A DNA stretch of 47,587 bases from an uncultured Collinsella sp. (GTDB taxonomy: Bacteria; Actinomycetota; Coriobacteriia; Coriobacteriales; Coriobacteriaceae), in contig CAUBPS010000018.1 in the NCBI GenBank assembly GCA_958437935.1, forward strand, positions 1 to 47,587. The letters run 5' to 3'. The translations under genes and the position numbers were made by a program. Numbering within the stretch: position 1 is the first letter of the stretch; each line of letters starts with the position of its first letter. The notes beneath the pieces are model-generated. The model saw only the letters and a list, made by a program, of their open reading frames with translations, was not told the DNA's origin and ran no database searches. Below, piece after piece: positions 7,511 through 14,412 of this stretch.

Positions 7511-9400
7511 ATGAACGGAGTTTTGCTCATGGTTGTGGCCGCGGCGGTGCTCGCCTGCGGCTATCTGGGCTACGGCCGCTGGCTGGCCAACAAGTGGGGC
7601 GTTGACAAAGAGGCCCTCACGCCGGCCAAGCGCATGAAGGACGGCAAGAGCTTCTCGCCCGTCTCCGCGTTTACCGCGTTCTCGCACCAGTTCAGCTCGA
7701 TCTGCGGTGCTGGCCCTGTCACGGGTACGATCGTCGCCATGGCCTTTGGCTGGCTGCCCGTTGTGCTCTGGGTCCTCGTCGGCGGCATCTTCTTTGGCGC
7801 CGTCCACGACTTTGGTGCTCTGTACGCTTCGATGAAGAACAATGGCAAGTCGCTCGCTCAGCTCATCGAGAAGTACATCGGCAAGACCGGTCGTCGCCTG
7901 TTCCTGCTGTTCTGCTGGCTGTTCTGCATCATCGTCATCGCCGCCTTCACTGACATGGTCTGCAAGACGTTCATGTTCACCCCGGCCGTTGACGCTTCTG
8001 GCGCCGCTACCGGTGCCATCGACTTCACCAAGTCCTATGCCGCTGGCTGCGCTGGCACCATCTCCATCCTGTTCACCTTCGTCGCTATCGCCTTTGGTTG
8101 GGCCCAGAAGAAGTTCAACCTCACCGGTGCCGCCGAGTTCGTCACCGGCGTGGTCCTCATGGTTCTCATGTTCGCCGTCGGTATGCAGTTCCCGGTCTAC
8201 CTGGATAAGTTCCAGTGGTTCGCCGTCGTCATGGTCTACCTGGTCTTCGCTGGCGCTATGCCCATCCAGATGCTCAAGACCCCGCGTGACTACCTCACTT
8301 CCATCATGATGATCGTCATGATCGTTTGCGCTGTCCTCGGCATCGTCGTCCTGGGCGTCAACGGCCAGGCCACCATCACCGCTCCGGTCTTCACCGGCTT
8401 CTCCACTGCCTCCGGCATGATGTTCCCGGTCCTGTTTGTCTCCGTTGCCTGCGGTGCTCTCTCCGGTTTCCACAGCCTCGTTTCTTCCGGCACCTCCTCC
8501 AAGCAGGTCGAGAAGGAGCAGGACGCCGTCAAGGTCGGTTATGGCGCCATGATCGTCGAGTCCTTCGTCGGCATCCTTGCCATCATCGTCGCCGGCATCA
8601 TGTTCTCCGACATGAACACCGCCGGTACTGGCGCCCTCAACGCCGGTGTCGCTTCCACCCCGTTCCAGATCTTCGCCGCTGGCATTTCCCGCGGTATGCA
8701 GGCCTTCGGTGTTAACGGCACGCTTGCAACCGTCTTCATGACCATGAACGTTTCCGCTCTGGCCCTGACCTCGCTCGACGCCGTCGCCCGCATCGCCCGC
8801 ACCTCGTTCTCCGAGTTCTTTGCCCAGACCAACGATGCCCTGGCCATCGAGTCCAAGGCCGGCTACATGAAGGTCCTCGGCAACCCCTGGTTCGCCACGG
8901 TCGTCACCCTGCTTCCCGGTCTCGCCCTTGCCTTTGGTGGCTATGCCAACATCTGGCCGCTCTTTGGTGCTTCCAACCAGCTGCTCGGTGGTATGACCAT
9001 GATCACCCTCGCCGTGTTCTGCAAGTGCACCGGCCGCAAGGGCTGGATGCTCTACGTGCCCGTCGCCTTCCTGCTCTGCTGCACCTTCACCTCGCTGGTC
9101 CAGAGCGCCATGGGCTGCATGACCGCTGTCCAGGCTTACGGCTTCTTCGGCACCATCCCGGCTACCGCCACCACGGCCGCCGTCTCCGTCGCCGCCACCA
9201 AGGGCCTGCAGCTCGTTTTCGCCGTCCTGCTGATGGTCCTGGGTCTCATCGTCGCCGTCAACTGCCTCAAGGAGTTCTTCGGCAAGGAAGCCGGCTCCAT
9301 GCCTGACGAGGAGCCCGAGTGGTCCGAGATGGGCAAGGCCGAGTACGGTCGCGCCGCTGCCGCTGAAGCTCCTGCCGACGCCGAGGCCGCCAAGGCCTAG
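7511..9400 (+). CDS. cstA: CstA-family carbon-starvation / pyruvate or peptide transporter
   Basis: A polytopic inner-membrane protein of 629 residues. The N-terminal region has the CstA signatures FSPVSAFTAFSHQFSSICGAGPVTG and FGAVHDFGALYASMKN, read in short segments along residues 47-115, and many hydrophobic helices follow. Members import peptides or pyruvate (CstA and BtsT in E. coli); the substrate here cannot be read from sequence. The C-terminal tail is acidic and Ala-rich. GAGGAGG lies 8 nt before the ATG. Expression is probably controlled by the upstream promoter palindrome and the Ile/Val leader attenuator. A strong terminator follows, so it is a single-gene transcript. Codons are strongly C-ending, which suggests high expression. 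Confidence 0.93.
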   Translation: MNGVLLMVVAAAVLACGYLGYGRWLANKWGVDKEALTPAKRMKDGKSFSPVSAFTAFSHQFSSICGAGPVTGTIVAMAFGWLPVVLWVLVGGIFFGAVHDFGALYASMKNNGKSLAQLIEKYIGKTGRRLFLLFCWLFCIIVIAAFTDMVCKTFMFTPAVDASGAATGAIDFTKSYAAGCAGTISILFTFVAIAFGWAQKKFNLTGAAEFVTGVVLMVLMFAVGMQFPVYLDKFQWFAVVMVYLVFAGAMPIQMLKTPRDYLTSIMMIVMIVCAVLGIVVLGVNGQATITAPVFTGFSTASGMMFPVLFVSVACGALSGFHSLVSSGTSSKQVEKEQDAVKVGYGAMIVESFVGILAIIVAGIMFSDMNTAGTGALNAGVASTPFQIFAAGISRGMQAFGVNGTLATVFMTMNVSALALTSLDAVARIARTSFSEFFAQTNDALAIESKAGYMKVLGNPWFATVVTLLPGLALAFGGYANIWPLFGASNQLLGGMTMITLAVFCKCTGRKGWMLYVPVAFLLCCTFTSLVQSAMGCMTAVQAYGFFGTIPATATTAAVSVAATKGLQLVFAVLLMVLGLIVAVNCLKEFFGKEAGSMPDEEPEWSEMGKAEYGRAAAAEAPADAEAAKA

Positions 9401-9439
9401 TCGGTCGGACGGGTTGAATCTCCCATCTATTTGACTCGG

Positions 9440-9477
9440 AAAGACCGGGTCCGCAATCAAGCGGACCCGGTCTTTTT
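9440..9477 (+). terminator. Rho-independent terminator of cstA
   Basis: A 15-bp perfect stem (9440-9454 with 9461-9475) with a 6-nt loop, and a T run overlapping the stem end. Confidence 0.92.
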
Positions 9478-9583
9478 TCTTGTGGGAACAGGTGGTGCAA
9501 GGGCGTTCTCGCAGATGTTTTGCGTGGATAGGCTCGTGCGTTGTACCATATGGACGTATATGTGTGCATATGAAAGGGACCCC

Positions 9584-11776
9584 GTGGCCAAGACGGTATA
9601 TTCCGATAATCAAAACAATGTCGATGCTCTGGCTGAGCGCCTGAGCAGCCAGACGTCGCTTTCTGCTGAGCGTGCCAAGCTGGTTGCCTACGATCTGCTT
9701 TGCCGCAAGGCGCTCAAGATTAAGTCGAGTGCGCTGGCGCAGATTTTCCGCTCCGTCGATAAGGAATGCGACACCAAGGCGATGCGCGATGAGCTTATCG
9801 AGGCAAATATCGTGACCAAGATCGAGGGTAGCGGCATTAACGGGCGCCCGGCGTTCTATACCATCAATGCTGAGATCCGCGATGCCCAGGAGCAGCCTGC
9901 CGAGTCCGTCGAAGATTTTGTCGTCGAGGATTCCGCTGACGCGCCTGCTGTGGAAGAAGTTACTCCGCGTGAGCATGTCGATACCGATGAGTTGCTCGAT
10001 GAGAACGTCGTGCGCGCCTTTACGGCCAAGGCAGGACGCGGCGGTTTTGGCGGGGGTGGCAAGCGCGATGCGCAGCGCCGCGCCCAGCAGGAGCGCTTCC
10101 GTCGCGCCGTTGCTCAAAGGGGTGAGACGGATGCCGAGGCTGTTGAGAACGAGGTTGCTGCCGAGTCGCAGAAGCCCGCGAAGGAGCAAAAGCCCGTGGA
10201 GGCCCAAGAGCCCAAGCGTCGTCGCGGTGCTCACTTTAAGGCTGCGCAGCAGGATGTCGCGCGTGAGGTTGAAGAGCCTTCCGAGGTTGCAGACGATGTT
10301 GAGGAGTCTGCCAAGAGGGCTCCGGGTTCGTGTCGTCCCGGCCGCGGTTTTGTGGGACGCGCGTATCCCGTAAAGCGTCAGGAGAAGGGCGAGCCGGCTT
10401 CGATCGCTCAGGTCGAGAAGGCCGAACAAACCGAGAAAACCGTTGAGCCGGCGACTCGCGAGCAGAAGCCTGTTGAGCCGCAGCTTGAGGTTGATGCCGA
10501 GGCCAAGGGCCAACAGCCTACTGATGAGCGGACGGAGCAGAGCGCGTCGAGCAAGCCTCGCCGCCGTCGCCATCGTGGGGGCCGCAGTTCCCATGCCGAG
10601 ACTGCAACCGAGAAGACCACGCCGCAGGACGAGGATGCGACTGCCGAGGTTTCTTCGGGGCAGCCTAAGCGCCAGCCGGCGAAGGAGAGCAAGTCCGATC
10701 GTCCGCAGAAGCAGGCGTCTATGCCAAAGCGCGAGCGCAATTTCCAAGGCGATTCTAAGCGCAAATCTCAGAAGAAGCCGGAGTCTGCCGTAGCAGATAC
10801 TGCTACCCAGCAGCCCGAGTCGGCCGTCCACGGCGAGGTATCGGCGTTTGCCCTTGCCCGCGTTTTGGGCAGGCAGCTGCTCAAAGTTGTCCCTACGCCT
10901 ACGGCGCTCTCTAAGATCAAGGAGCAGCAGACACAGATCGTAAAGGTCGAGGGCAAGGACGGCAAAAAGGCTCCGCAGCGCACTCAGCACAACGAGATGT
11001 CCAACCGCAAGATTGCCGAGGAAATCGCAATCATCCAGGCTTGGATCGAGCAAAACCGAGGTGCCGATACGCCGGTTGCCTCGCGCCGCCAGCGTGCCTA
11101 CCAGATTTTTAACGACGAGAAGGCTTTTGACGGCAAGCACGGTGAGCGCCTAATTCGGCGTATGACCGAAAAGGGCATTAGCATGCAGGCGATTAAGGTC
11201 GCCCCCAACCGCCCCGTGCACTTTACGGGTTTCTTTACGCTGGGCGCCGACAAGCCGTTCATTATGGTTGAGAACCTGGATACCTACGACGAGATCGTCA
11301 AGCTGCTGCGTGGCCGCAAGCACGCCAGGCTCTTTGGCATCAAGGTGGGCGGCGTGATTTTTGGCGGCGGATGCAAGGCGAGCGTCTCGCATGCCCTGGA
11401 CGATTATCTGGCCGAGATTGGCTATCGCTTTAACTACGTCTACTACGTGGGCGATATCGACCGCGAGGGCGCGCGCATCGTCGAGCAGGCTCGCAATGCC
11501 AATGTGGTTGAGATCCGCCTGCATGCCGGCATGTACCGCGCCATGCTCGCCGAGCACAAGCGTCGCGTGAAGGCCGGCGGAGAGTGCGAGCCCGCGGCTG
11601 CCAACCAGGGCGTGCCGCAGAACTTGGCGGCGACGATCAAGGATCTGCCCATGGTCACGCGTGTGCAGTTCCGCAACGTGCTACGTGAAGGCGGGCGCAT
11701 TCCGCAGGAGATTCTGATGACCGCCGACTATCGGGATGGCGACTCGGGAAGCTTCGACCGCATGCTGAACAATTAG
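9584..11776 (+). CDS. Winged-helix / disordered / JetD-Toprim-like protein
   Basis: A 730-residue protein that I cannot assign to a named family end to end. Residues about 8-95 look like a helical, probably winged-helix domain (LAERLSSQTSLSAERAKLVAY, ending GRPAFYTINAEI). Residues about 100-410 are low complexity, rich in Glu, Lys, Arg, Gln and Ala, with basic patches such as KPRRRRHRGGRSS and a Gly-rich GRGGFGGGGKR. Residues about 450-725 resemble the JetD C-terminal/Toprim domain (DUF2220 type): RAYQIFNDEKAFDGKHG, ENL with Glu563, GGVIFGGG, and YVGDIDREGARI with Asp624 and Asp626. In Wadjet, JetD is the nuclease subunit, but no JetA, JetB or JetC gene is near. I start at GTG 9584, with AAAGGGA just upstream; ATG 9560 is an alternative. 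It is bounded by terminators or hairpins, so it is expressed alone. Function is unknown; DNA or RNA cleavage is an inference. Confidence 0.75.
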   Translation: MAKTVYSDNQNNVDALAERLSSQTSLSAERAKLVAYDLLCRKALKIKSSALAQIFRSVDKECDTKAMRDELIEANIVTKIEGSGINGRPAFYTINAEIRDAQEQPAESVEDFVVEDSADAPAVEEVTPREHVDTDELLDENVVRAFTAKAGRGGFGGGGKRDAQRRAQQERFRRAVAQRGETDAEAVENEVAAESQKPAKEQKPVEAQEPKRRRGAHFKAAQQDVAREVEEPSEVADDVEESAKRAPGSCRPGRGFVGRAYPVKRQEKGEPASIAQVEKAEQTEKTVEPATREQKPVEPQLEVDAEAKGQQPTDERTEQSASSKPRRRRHRGGRSSHAETATEKTTPQDEDATAEVSSGQPKRQPAKESKSDRPQKQASMPKRERNFQGDSKRKSQKKPESAVADTATQQPESAVHGEVSAFALARVLGRQLLKVVPTPTALSKIKEQQTQIVKVEGKDGKKAPQRTQHNEMSNRKIAEEIAIIQAWIEQNRGADTPVASRRQRAYQIFNDEKAFDGKHGERLIRRMTEKGISMQAIKVAPNRPVHFTGFFTLGADKPFIMVENLDTYDEIVKLLRGRKHARLFGIKVGGVIFGGGCKASVSHALDDYLAEIGYRFNYVYYVGDIDREGARIVEQARNANVVEIRLHAGMYRAMLAEHKRRVKAGGECEPAAANQGVPQNLAATIKDLPMVTRVQFRNVLREGGRIPQEILMTADYRDGDSGSFDRMLNN

Positions 11777-11784
11777 ATTCCGCC

Positions 11785-11921
11785 GGCCCCGGGAGAGCGG
11801 GGGCACCGGCTTAGGTTTCCTGCTCTACAGTCCTGCTCACGACGGAGGCCACATTAAGTGGCCTCCTGTTCGTGCGGAACTCGCGATAAACCTAAGCCGG
11901 TGTCCCCGCTCTCCCGGGGCC
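11785..11921 (+). repeat. Nested hairpin element, copy 2
   Basis: The outer arms are 34 bp (11785-11818 with 11888-11921) and differ at one position, which would be a G-U pair in RNA. The inner stem GGAGGCCAC (11844-11852) pairs with GTGGCCTCC (11858-11866) around an ATTAA loop. Between them lie CAGTCCTGCTC (11828-11838) and CGTGCGGAACTCGCGAT (11871-11887), both also present in copy 3. It begins 9 nt after the JetD-like gene, in a convergent gap with tRNA-Gln. Confidence 0.85.
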
Positions 11922-12040
11922 TGTGGTTACTTGGTTGTTGCATGCGGCTCGCTTTTCGGAACAGGGCTGATAATTCTAGATGCAAGGCGCTCTTGGTCGT
12001 TATGGGCCTGGGGCGTCTGTCTTATATAGGTAGATTCCTT

Positions 12041-12064
12041 GCGGGTTCGAATCCCTCCGCTTGC
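12041..12064 (+). other. tRNA T-arm/3'-end-like fragment
   Basis: GCGGGTTCGAATCCCTCCGC followed by TTGC looks like the T-arm and acceptor 3' strand of a tRNA. Its core GGGTTCGAATCCCTCCG also occurs, inverted, in the T-arm of the neighbouring tRNA-Gln. I could not build a complete cloverleaf upstream: only a 5-bp acceptor match with GCAAG at 11982 and no clear D- or anticodon arm, and no CCA. It may be a decayed tRNA or a remnant of a tRNA-targeted insertion. Confidence 0.35.
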
Positions 12065-12068
12065 TCAC

Positions 12069-12110
12069 AAGAAAAGCCTCCCGATCGGCTATGCGTTCGA
12101 GAGGCTTGTT
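12069..12110 (-). terminator. Terminator of tRNA-Gln
   Basis: AAGCCTC (12074-12080) pairs with GAGGCTT (12101-12107). On the minus strand the hairpin starts 7 nt after the tRNA CCA and ends in TTTTCTTG. Confidence 0.7.
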
Positions 12111-12114
12111 TCTT

Positions 12115-12189
12115 TGGCTGGGACGGAGGGATTCGAACCCCCAACAGCCGGCACCAAAAACCGGAGTTCTACCGTTGAACTACGTCCCA
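12115..12189 (-). tRNA. tRNA-Gln (UUG anticodon)
   Basis: Read on the minus strand, the acceptor strands TGGGACG and CGTCCCA pair, with discriminator G and an encoded CCA (12115-12117). The anticodon arm is CCGGT-TTTTGGT-GCCGG, giving anticodon TTG, which reads CAA/CAG (Gln). The T-arm is GGGGG-TTCGAAT-CCCTC. Position 37 is G rather than the more usual A. A terminator hairpin follows directly. Confidence 0.93.
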
Positions 12190-12227
12190 ATGTGTGGTGT
12201 TGCCCAAAAGCAACTCGTCTAGTTTAC

Positions 12228-13133
12228 CTAATCTGCGAGGGCATCGCAAACGCCGTCGAGTAGGCGTACGGCGAGCGTCTGCGCGTCGCTGGCCGTGAAG
12301 GTGCCGTTGTAGCGCGTCATGCCCGTGAGCTCAATGCGAATGCGAGCCGGCTTCTGCTGCGCGGCGACATTGGCGGTGCGGATGCGCTGGGCCAGGTTGT
12401 GGCACTCGGCGAGGGCAATCGTGGCGCGTGGCGCGGCGCCGGCGGGCAGCTCGTCGCTTGCGATCTCGAGCACCAGGTCAACGTCGGTTGGGACCTCGGA
12501 GTCGCAGAGCATCATGCCGCTGTTGTCGGTCGTTGCCGTGGCGATATTCCACATGCGCGACGCAACACTGCGCGCGATGGGGTCCTCGCCGATAACGGCA
12601 ATCTGGAAGCGCTCGAGCACGTTGGCGGCGCGAGCAAAACCGATGCGGGACTCGGCTTCGGTGACCGAGGGCTTGCCCTCCCACACATGGTGCAGGCGGT
12701 TGATATAGGCGTAGGTGTCCTGGAAGGCCATGCCGTCGGCAAACAGGCCGACATTTTCCTGGAACTGCTGCAGGGCGGCCTCGGTATGCGGACCAAAGTA
12801 GCCGTCGTCCTCGCCGCAGGCAAAGCCCAAAACGTTGAGAGCGCGCTGCAGGGCCTGCACATCGGCGCCATGGAAATTGGGCATGCGCAGATACAGAGTG
12901 CGGTCGCCCAGCTTATACGAGGCGTCGACCAGGGCGCTCCAACAGGGGATATCGACGGCATGACCGGCAGCAAGGCCGCTGTCGAGCCTGAAGGTGCTGA
13001 CGGCCTGCTCGGTGGTGGTGCCAAAGCGCTTGTCGGCAACCTCGGTGTCATCGATTGTATAGCCGAGCTGCAGAAGGCGGGACTGGACGTCCTCGACGGC
13101 TGCTCCCTGCATGCCCGTTGTAATAGGTTCCAT
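12228..13133 (-). CDS. Protein with two peptidoglycan-binding (PG_binding_1) domains
   Basis: A 301-residue protein. Two PG_binding_1 repeats lie at about residues 5-70 (GMQGAAVEDVQSRLLQLGY, then FGTTTEQAVSTFR) and 85-150 (GADVQALQRALNVLGF, then YFGPHTEAALQQFQ). The C-terminal 150 residues (ARAANVLERFQIAVIGEDP onward, to GTFTASDAQTLAVRLLDGV) resemble the N-acetylmuramoyl-L-alanine amidase-like alpha/beta region of Coriobacterial CwlB-type proteins, but I see no complete zinc-ligand set, so catalysis is not claimed. There is no signal peptide, which is odd for a wall-binding protein. AAAGGGG precedes the ATG. The gene lies downstream of the prenyl synthase on the same strand, 138 bp apart. Confidence 0.75.
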   Translation of the reverse strand: MEPITTGMQGAAVEDVQSRLLQLGYTIDDTEVADKRFGTTTEQAVSTFRLDSGLAAGHAVDIPCWSALVDASYKLGDRTLYLRMPNFHGADVQALQRALNVLGFACGEDDGYFGPHTEAALQQFQENVGLFADGMAFQDTYAYINRLHHVWEGKPSVTEAESRIGFARAANVLERFQIAVIGEDPIARSVASRMWNIATATTDNSGMMLCDSEVPTDVDLVLEIASDELPAGAAPRATIALAECHNLAQRIRTANVAAQQKPARIRIELTGMTRYNGTFTASDAQTLAVRLLDGVCDALAD

Positions 13134-13271
13134 GAACGAACCCCTTTCGGCGTACCATTCGTACTATTTGAGCGTGTGTCGGATAGACAACGCAAAGGGA
13201 TGCATAAACATGCACTCAACAGTGTAGCAAGTTGTACCCAAATACGCTGCTGACAGGTTTTATAACCCCCG

Positions 13272-14297
13272 CTAGTTAAGGCGCTCCACAAAGAAATCTG
13301 CCATGGAGAGGAACAGTTCACGTGCATGCGGGTCGAGCGAAACGTCCTCGATGGCCGCTTTGGCCTTGGCGGTCAGGTCGAGCGCATAAGTGTGGGCGTA
13401 ATCGATAGAGCCGGTCTCCTGGAAGATCTCCACGGCGCGTGCGAGCTGCGCGGGGTCCTCGGTGCCCGAGGAAAGGATCGCTTCAATCTCGTCGTGATAG
13501 CGCTCATCAGACAGGGCGTGCACGGCAACGAGCGTGCGCTTACCCTCGGTGATGTCGGTGCGGAAGTCCTTGTTGGCGGCCTCCTTGGTGCCGATCAAGT
13601 TGAGCAGGTCGTCTTGAATTTGGAAGGCAAGGCCCGTGTGCAGGCCAAAGGCGCGCAGCGCCTCAATTTGCTCCTCGCTGCCTCCGCCAATGATGGCTCC
13701 GGTGGCAAGCGGCGTGGCTCCGCTGTAGTACGCGGTCTTGTGCGTCGCCATGTCCAGATAATCGTCGACCGAGATGTCGAAGCGTGCGTCACGGACCCAG
13801 CCCAAGTCGAGCGCCTGGCCCTCGATGGTGCGAACGATCATCTCGGTGAGCTCGTGGAGCACGCGCAGTTTCACGTCGGACTCCAGCGTGGGGTCGTCGA
13901 GAACCGTCTTGGTGACCATGGTGAGCGCTAGGTCGCCACAATTGATGGCAAGGCCCGTGCCCTCGGTGAGGTGCATGCAGGGCTTGCCGCGGCGCAGCTG
14001 TCCGTTGTCGGCGATGTCGTCGTGGATGAGTGCGCCCGACTGAAAGTGCTCGATGGCCGCCGCTGCGCTGCGGGCGCTCTCAAAGCTGCCGCCCACCGCG
14101 GTGGCGGCGAGCATGCAGATGAGCGGGCGGTGGCGTTTACCGGCGTTGGCCGTAAATGCCGAGAGCGGGGTATACAGGTAGTGCTCGATATCGGCGGAAG
14201 TCGCCTGTCCGTCAAAGAACGTGGCCAGATAGTCGTTAATCTGGTCAAAGTGCTGGGCTAAAAAGCTGGTAAACGGACTGGGCACGGGTTCTCGCAT
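13272..14297 (-). CDS. Polyprenyl diphosphate synthase (trans-isoprenyl)
   Basis: Condenses isopentenyl diphosphate with allylic diphosphates to make a longer prenyl chain (menaquinone side chain or similar). The first Asp-rich motif is DDIAD (residues 93-97) followed by LRRGKPCMH. The second is DDLLN (229-233), where the last Asp is Asn, a tolerated variant in parts of the family. GKRHRP (53-58) is the conserved diphosphate-binding stretch. Length is 341 residues. Chain length cannot be read safely. The ribosome-binding site is weak. No quinone genes are adjacent. Confidence 0.9.
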   Translation of the reverse strand: MREPVPSPFTSFLAQHFDQINDYLATFFDGQATSADIEHYLYTPLSAFTANAGKRHRPLICMLAATAVGGSFESARSAAAAIEHFQSGALIHDDIADNGQLRRGKPCMHLTEGTGLAINCGDLALTMVTKTVLDDPTLESDVKLRVLHELTEMIVRTIEGQALDLGWVRDARFDISVDDYLDMATHKTAYYSGATPLATGAIIGGGSEEQIEALRAFGLHTGLAFQIQDDLLNLIGTKEAANKDFRTDITEGKRTLVAVHALSDERYHDEIEAILSSGTEDPAQLARAVEIFQETGSIDYAHTYALDLTAKAKAAIEDVSLDPHARELFLSMADFFVERLN

Positions 14298-14412
14298 TCT
14301 TTGATAGGTTGCATCGTTGCATTATGCAGACAACATATTGCCACATTAGGGCGTCGAGTGCGGCGGTTGAAGACGATTGGTCCATGCGGCCGCAAGTGCG
14401 GTAGGGGCTTGG

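Noticed and set aside
7352..11140. A 1262-codon open frame on the minus strand across cstA and the JetD-like gene
   Set aside because: It runs antisense through two well-supported genes, crosses a terminator, and its product is a low-complexity Leu/Arg/Gly/Asp mixture typical of the reverse frame of GC-rich genes.
9584..11776. A Wadjet defence operon
   Set aside because: Only a JetD-like domain is present; no JetA, JetB or JetC-like gene lies on either side.
11982..12068. A second complete tRNA on the plus strand
   Set aside because: Only the T-arm and a 5-bp acceptor match can be drawn; there is no acceptable D- or anticodon arm and no CCA.
12228..13133. An active N-acetylmuramoyl-L-alanine amidase
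   Set aside because: Two peptidoglycan-binding domains are clear, but I could not find a full zinc-ligand set or a signal peptide, so only binding is called.
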